This document shows, piece by piece, positions 63,701 to 64,000 of a stretch of DNA of 64,000 bases. The DNA comes from Nephromyces sp. MM_2019. Taxonomy: Eukaryota; Apicomplexa; Aconoidasida; Nephromycida. The notes under the pieces are model-generated. The model worked only from the letters and a program-made list of their open reading frames with translations. It was not told where the DNA came from and made no database searches. Location of the stretch: positions 30,052 to 94,051 of the forward strand of contig JADHZB010000016.1 of NCBI GenBank assembly GCA_015657535.1, written 5' to 3'. The translations under genes and the position numbers were made by a program. Position 1 is the first letter of the stretch, and each line of letters opens with the position of its first letter.

Positions 63701-64000
63701 TTTGTACGCTTCAGTATGATCAACAAGTGTCAATCCTATGTCCCGGTATACATGTGCGAGAGGTGACTAGACATGACCATAGGTCCTGATAAAATAACAT
63801 TGTTCCGTATATTAGTCCCCTTTGTGGACGTCGAAGATACTAGTAGCTTTAGGTTAGATATTGAGTTTTGGGTAATCCAAAGTGAAAGTGACGCTAGTTT
63901 ACTCAAGGGCGCGGTTTTATATTATTTTCTAGTAGTTCACTAATGTTATACGCGGTGAAGATTGTAGTGTGTGCAAATTAAATCTTCACGGTCAGGTGCG

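Larger units (their letters stand above)
59394..64000. other. Region without a convincing protein gene, 4.6 kb
   Basis: Apart from one short membrane-like frame (59543-59719) no coding exon chain was found. From 59.7 to about 61.4 kb the sequence is ordinary AT-rich spacer. From about 61.5 kb to the end it is noticeably richer in G and C, has many stops in all frames, and carries diverged repeats and several hairpins (listed separately). The frames at 60628-60879 and 62748-62930 lack an ATG start and protein-like composition. Confidence 0.55.

Noticed and set aside
1..64000. tRNA, rRNA, spliceosomal snRNA, CRISPR or transposon genes
   Set aside because: I looked for tRNA T-loop and A/B-box patterns, snRNA core motifs, regular spaced repeats and transposase or reverse transcriptase motifs by eye and found none; a dedicated search (tRNAscan-SE, Infernal) could still find diverged ones.

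Overview
The window is nuclear DNA from an AT-rich, intron-dense, flagellated unicellular eukaryote. Genes are split by many GT-AG introns (most 54 to 200 nt) that interrupt codons in all three phases. TAA, TAG and TGA all act as stops, so the standard code fits. The 96-nm axonemal ruler protein CCDC39 and the intraflagellar transport protein WDR35/IFT121 show that the organism builds a motile flagellum at some stage. A repeat-bearing, apparently GPI-anchored surface protein and the low GC content would suit an alveolate or apicomplexan-like parasite. That placement is an inference; no gene here proves the phylum. All exon models were built by hand by matching donor and acceptor sites, codon phase and family similarity. 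For every multi-exon gene listed the phases close exactly.

Layout. 0-4.3 kb holds three unrecognised plus-strand genes (two coiled-coil or helical, one with a signal anchor). 4.8-12.7 kb holds CCDC39 and the repeat-bearing surface protein, both minus. 13.5-15.1 kb is prohibitin 1 (minus). 16.1-17.9 kb is PDCD2 (plus), convergent with WDR35/IFT121 (17.9-22.1 kb, minus) and only 67 bp from it. 22.1-25.2 kb is gene-free. 25.2-31.4 kb is a long TAF1B/Rrn7-type Pol I factor (minus). 31.4-34.8 kb is a gene-free divergent region where the strand composition flips from G/T-rich to A/C-rich around a pure A/T tract. 34.8-38.5 kb is a PiT phosphate transporter and 40.4-41.5 kb is PSMD9 (both plus). 42.2-47.4 kb carries, on minus, a small orphan gene, WDR83/MORG1 and an HTATIP2/TIP30-like protein. 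48.1-52.0 kb carries, on plus, an ADAL-type deaminase and a small CUE-like domain protein. 53.1-59.4 kb carries, on minus, an orphan gene and a six-CCCH-finger Unkempt-like RNA-binding protein. 59.5-64 kb has no convincing protein gene. Its last 2.5 kb is richer in GC, contains diverged repeats, and has several nested hairpins near 63.2-63.7 kb that look like a structured RNA.

Functionally most genes are housekeeping: mitochondrial inner membrane scaffold, ribosome biogenesis and rRNA transcription, proteasome assembly, phosphate uptake, nucleotide salvage, and spliceosome or MAPK scaffolding. Two flagellar genes and a set of lineage-specific orphans sit among them. No operon-like organisation, tRNA, rRNA, CRISPR array or transposon was recognised.
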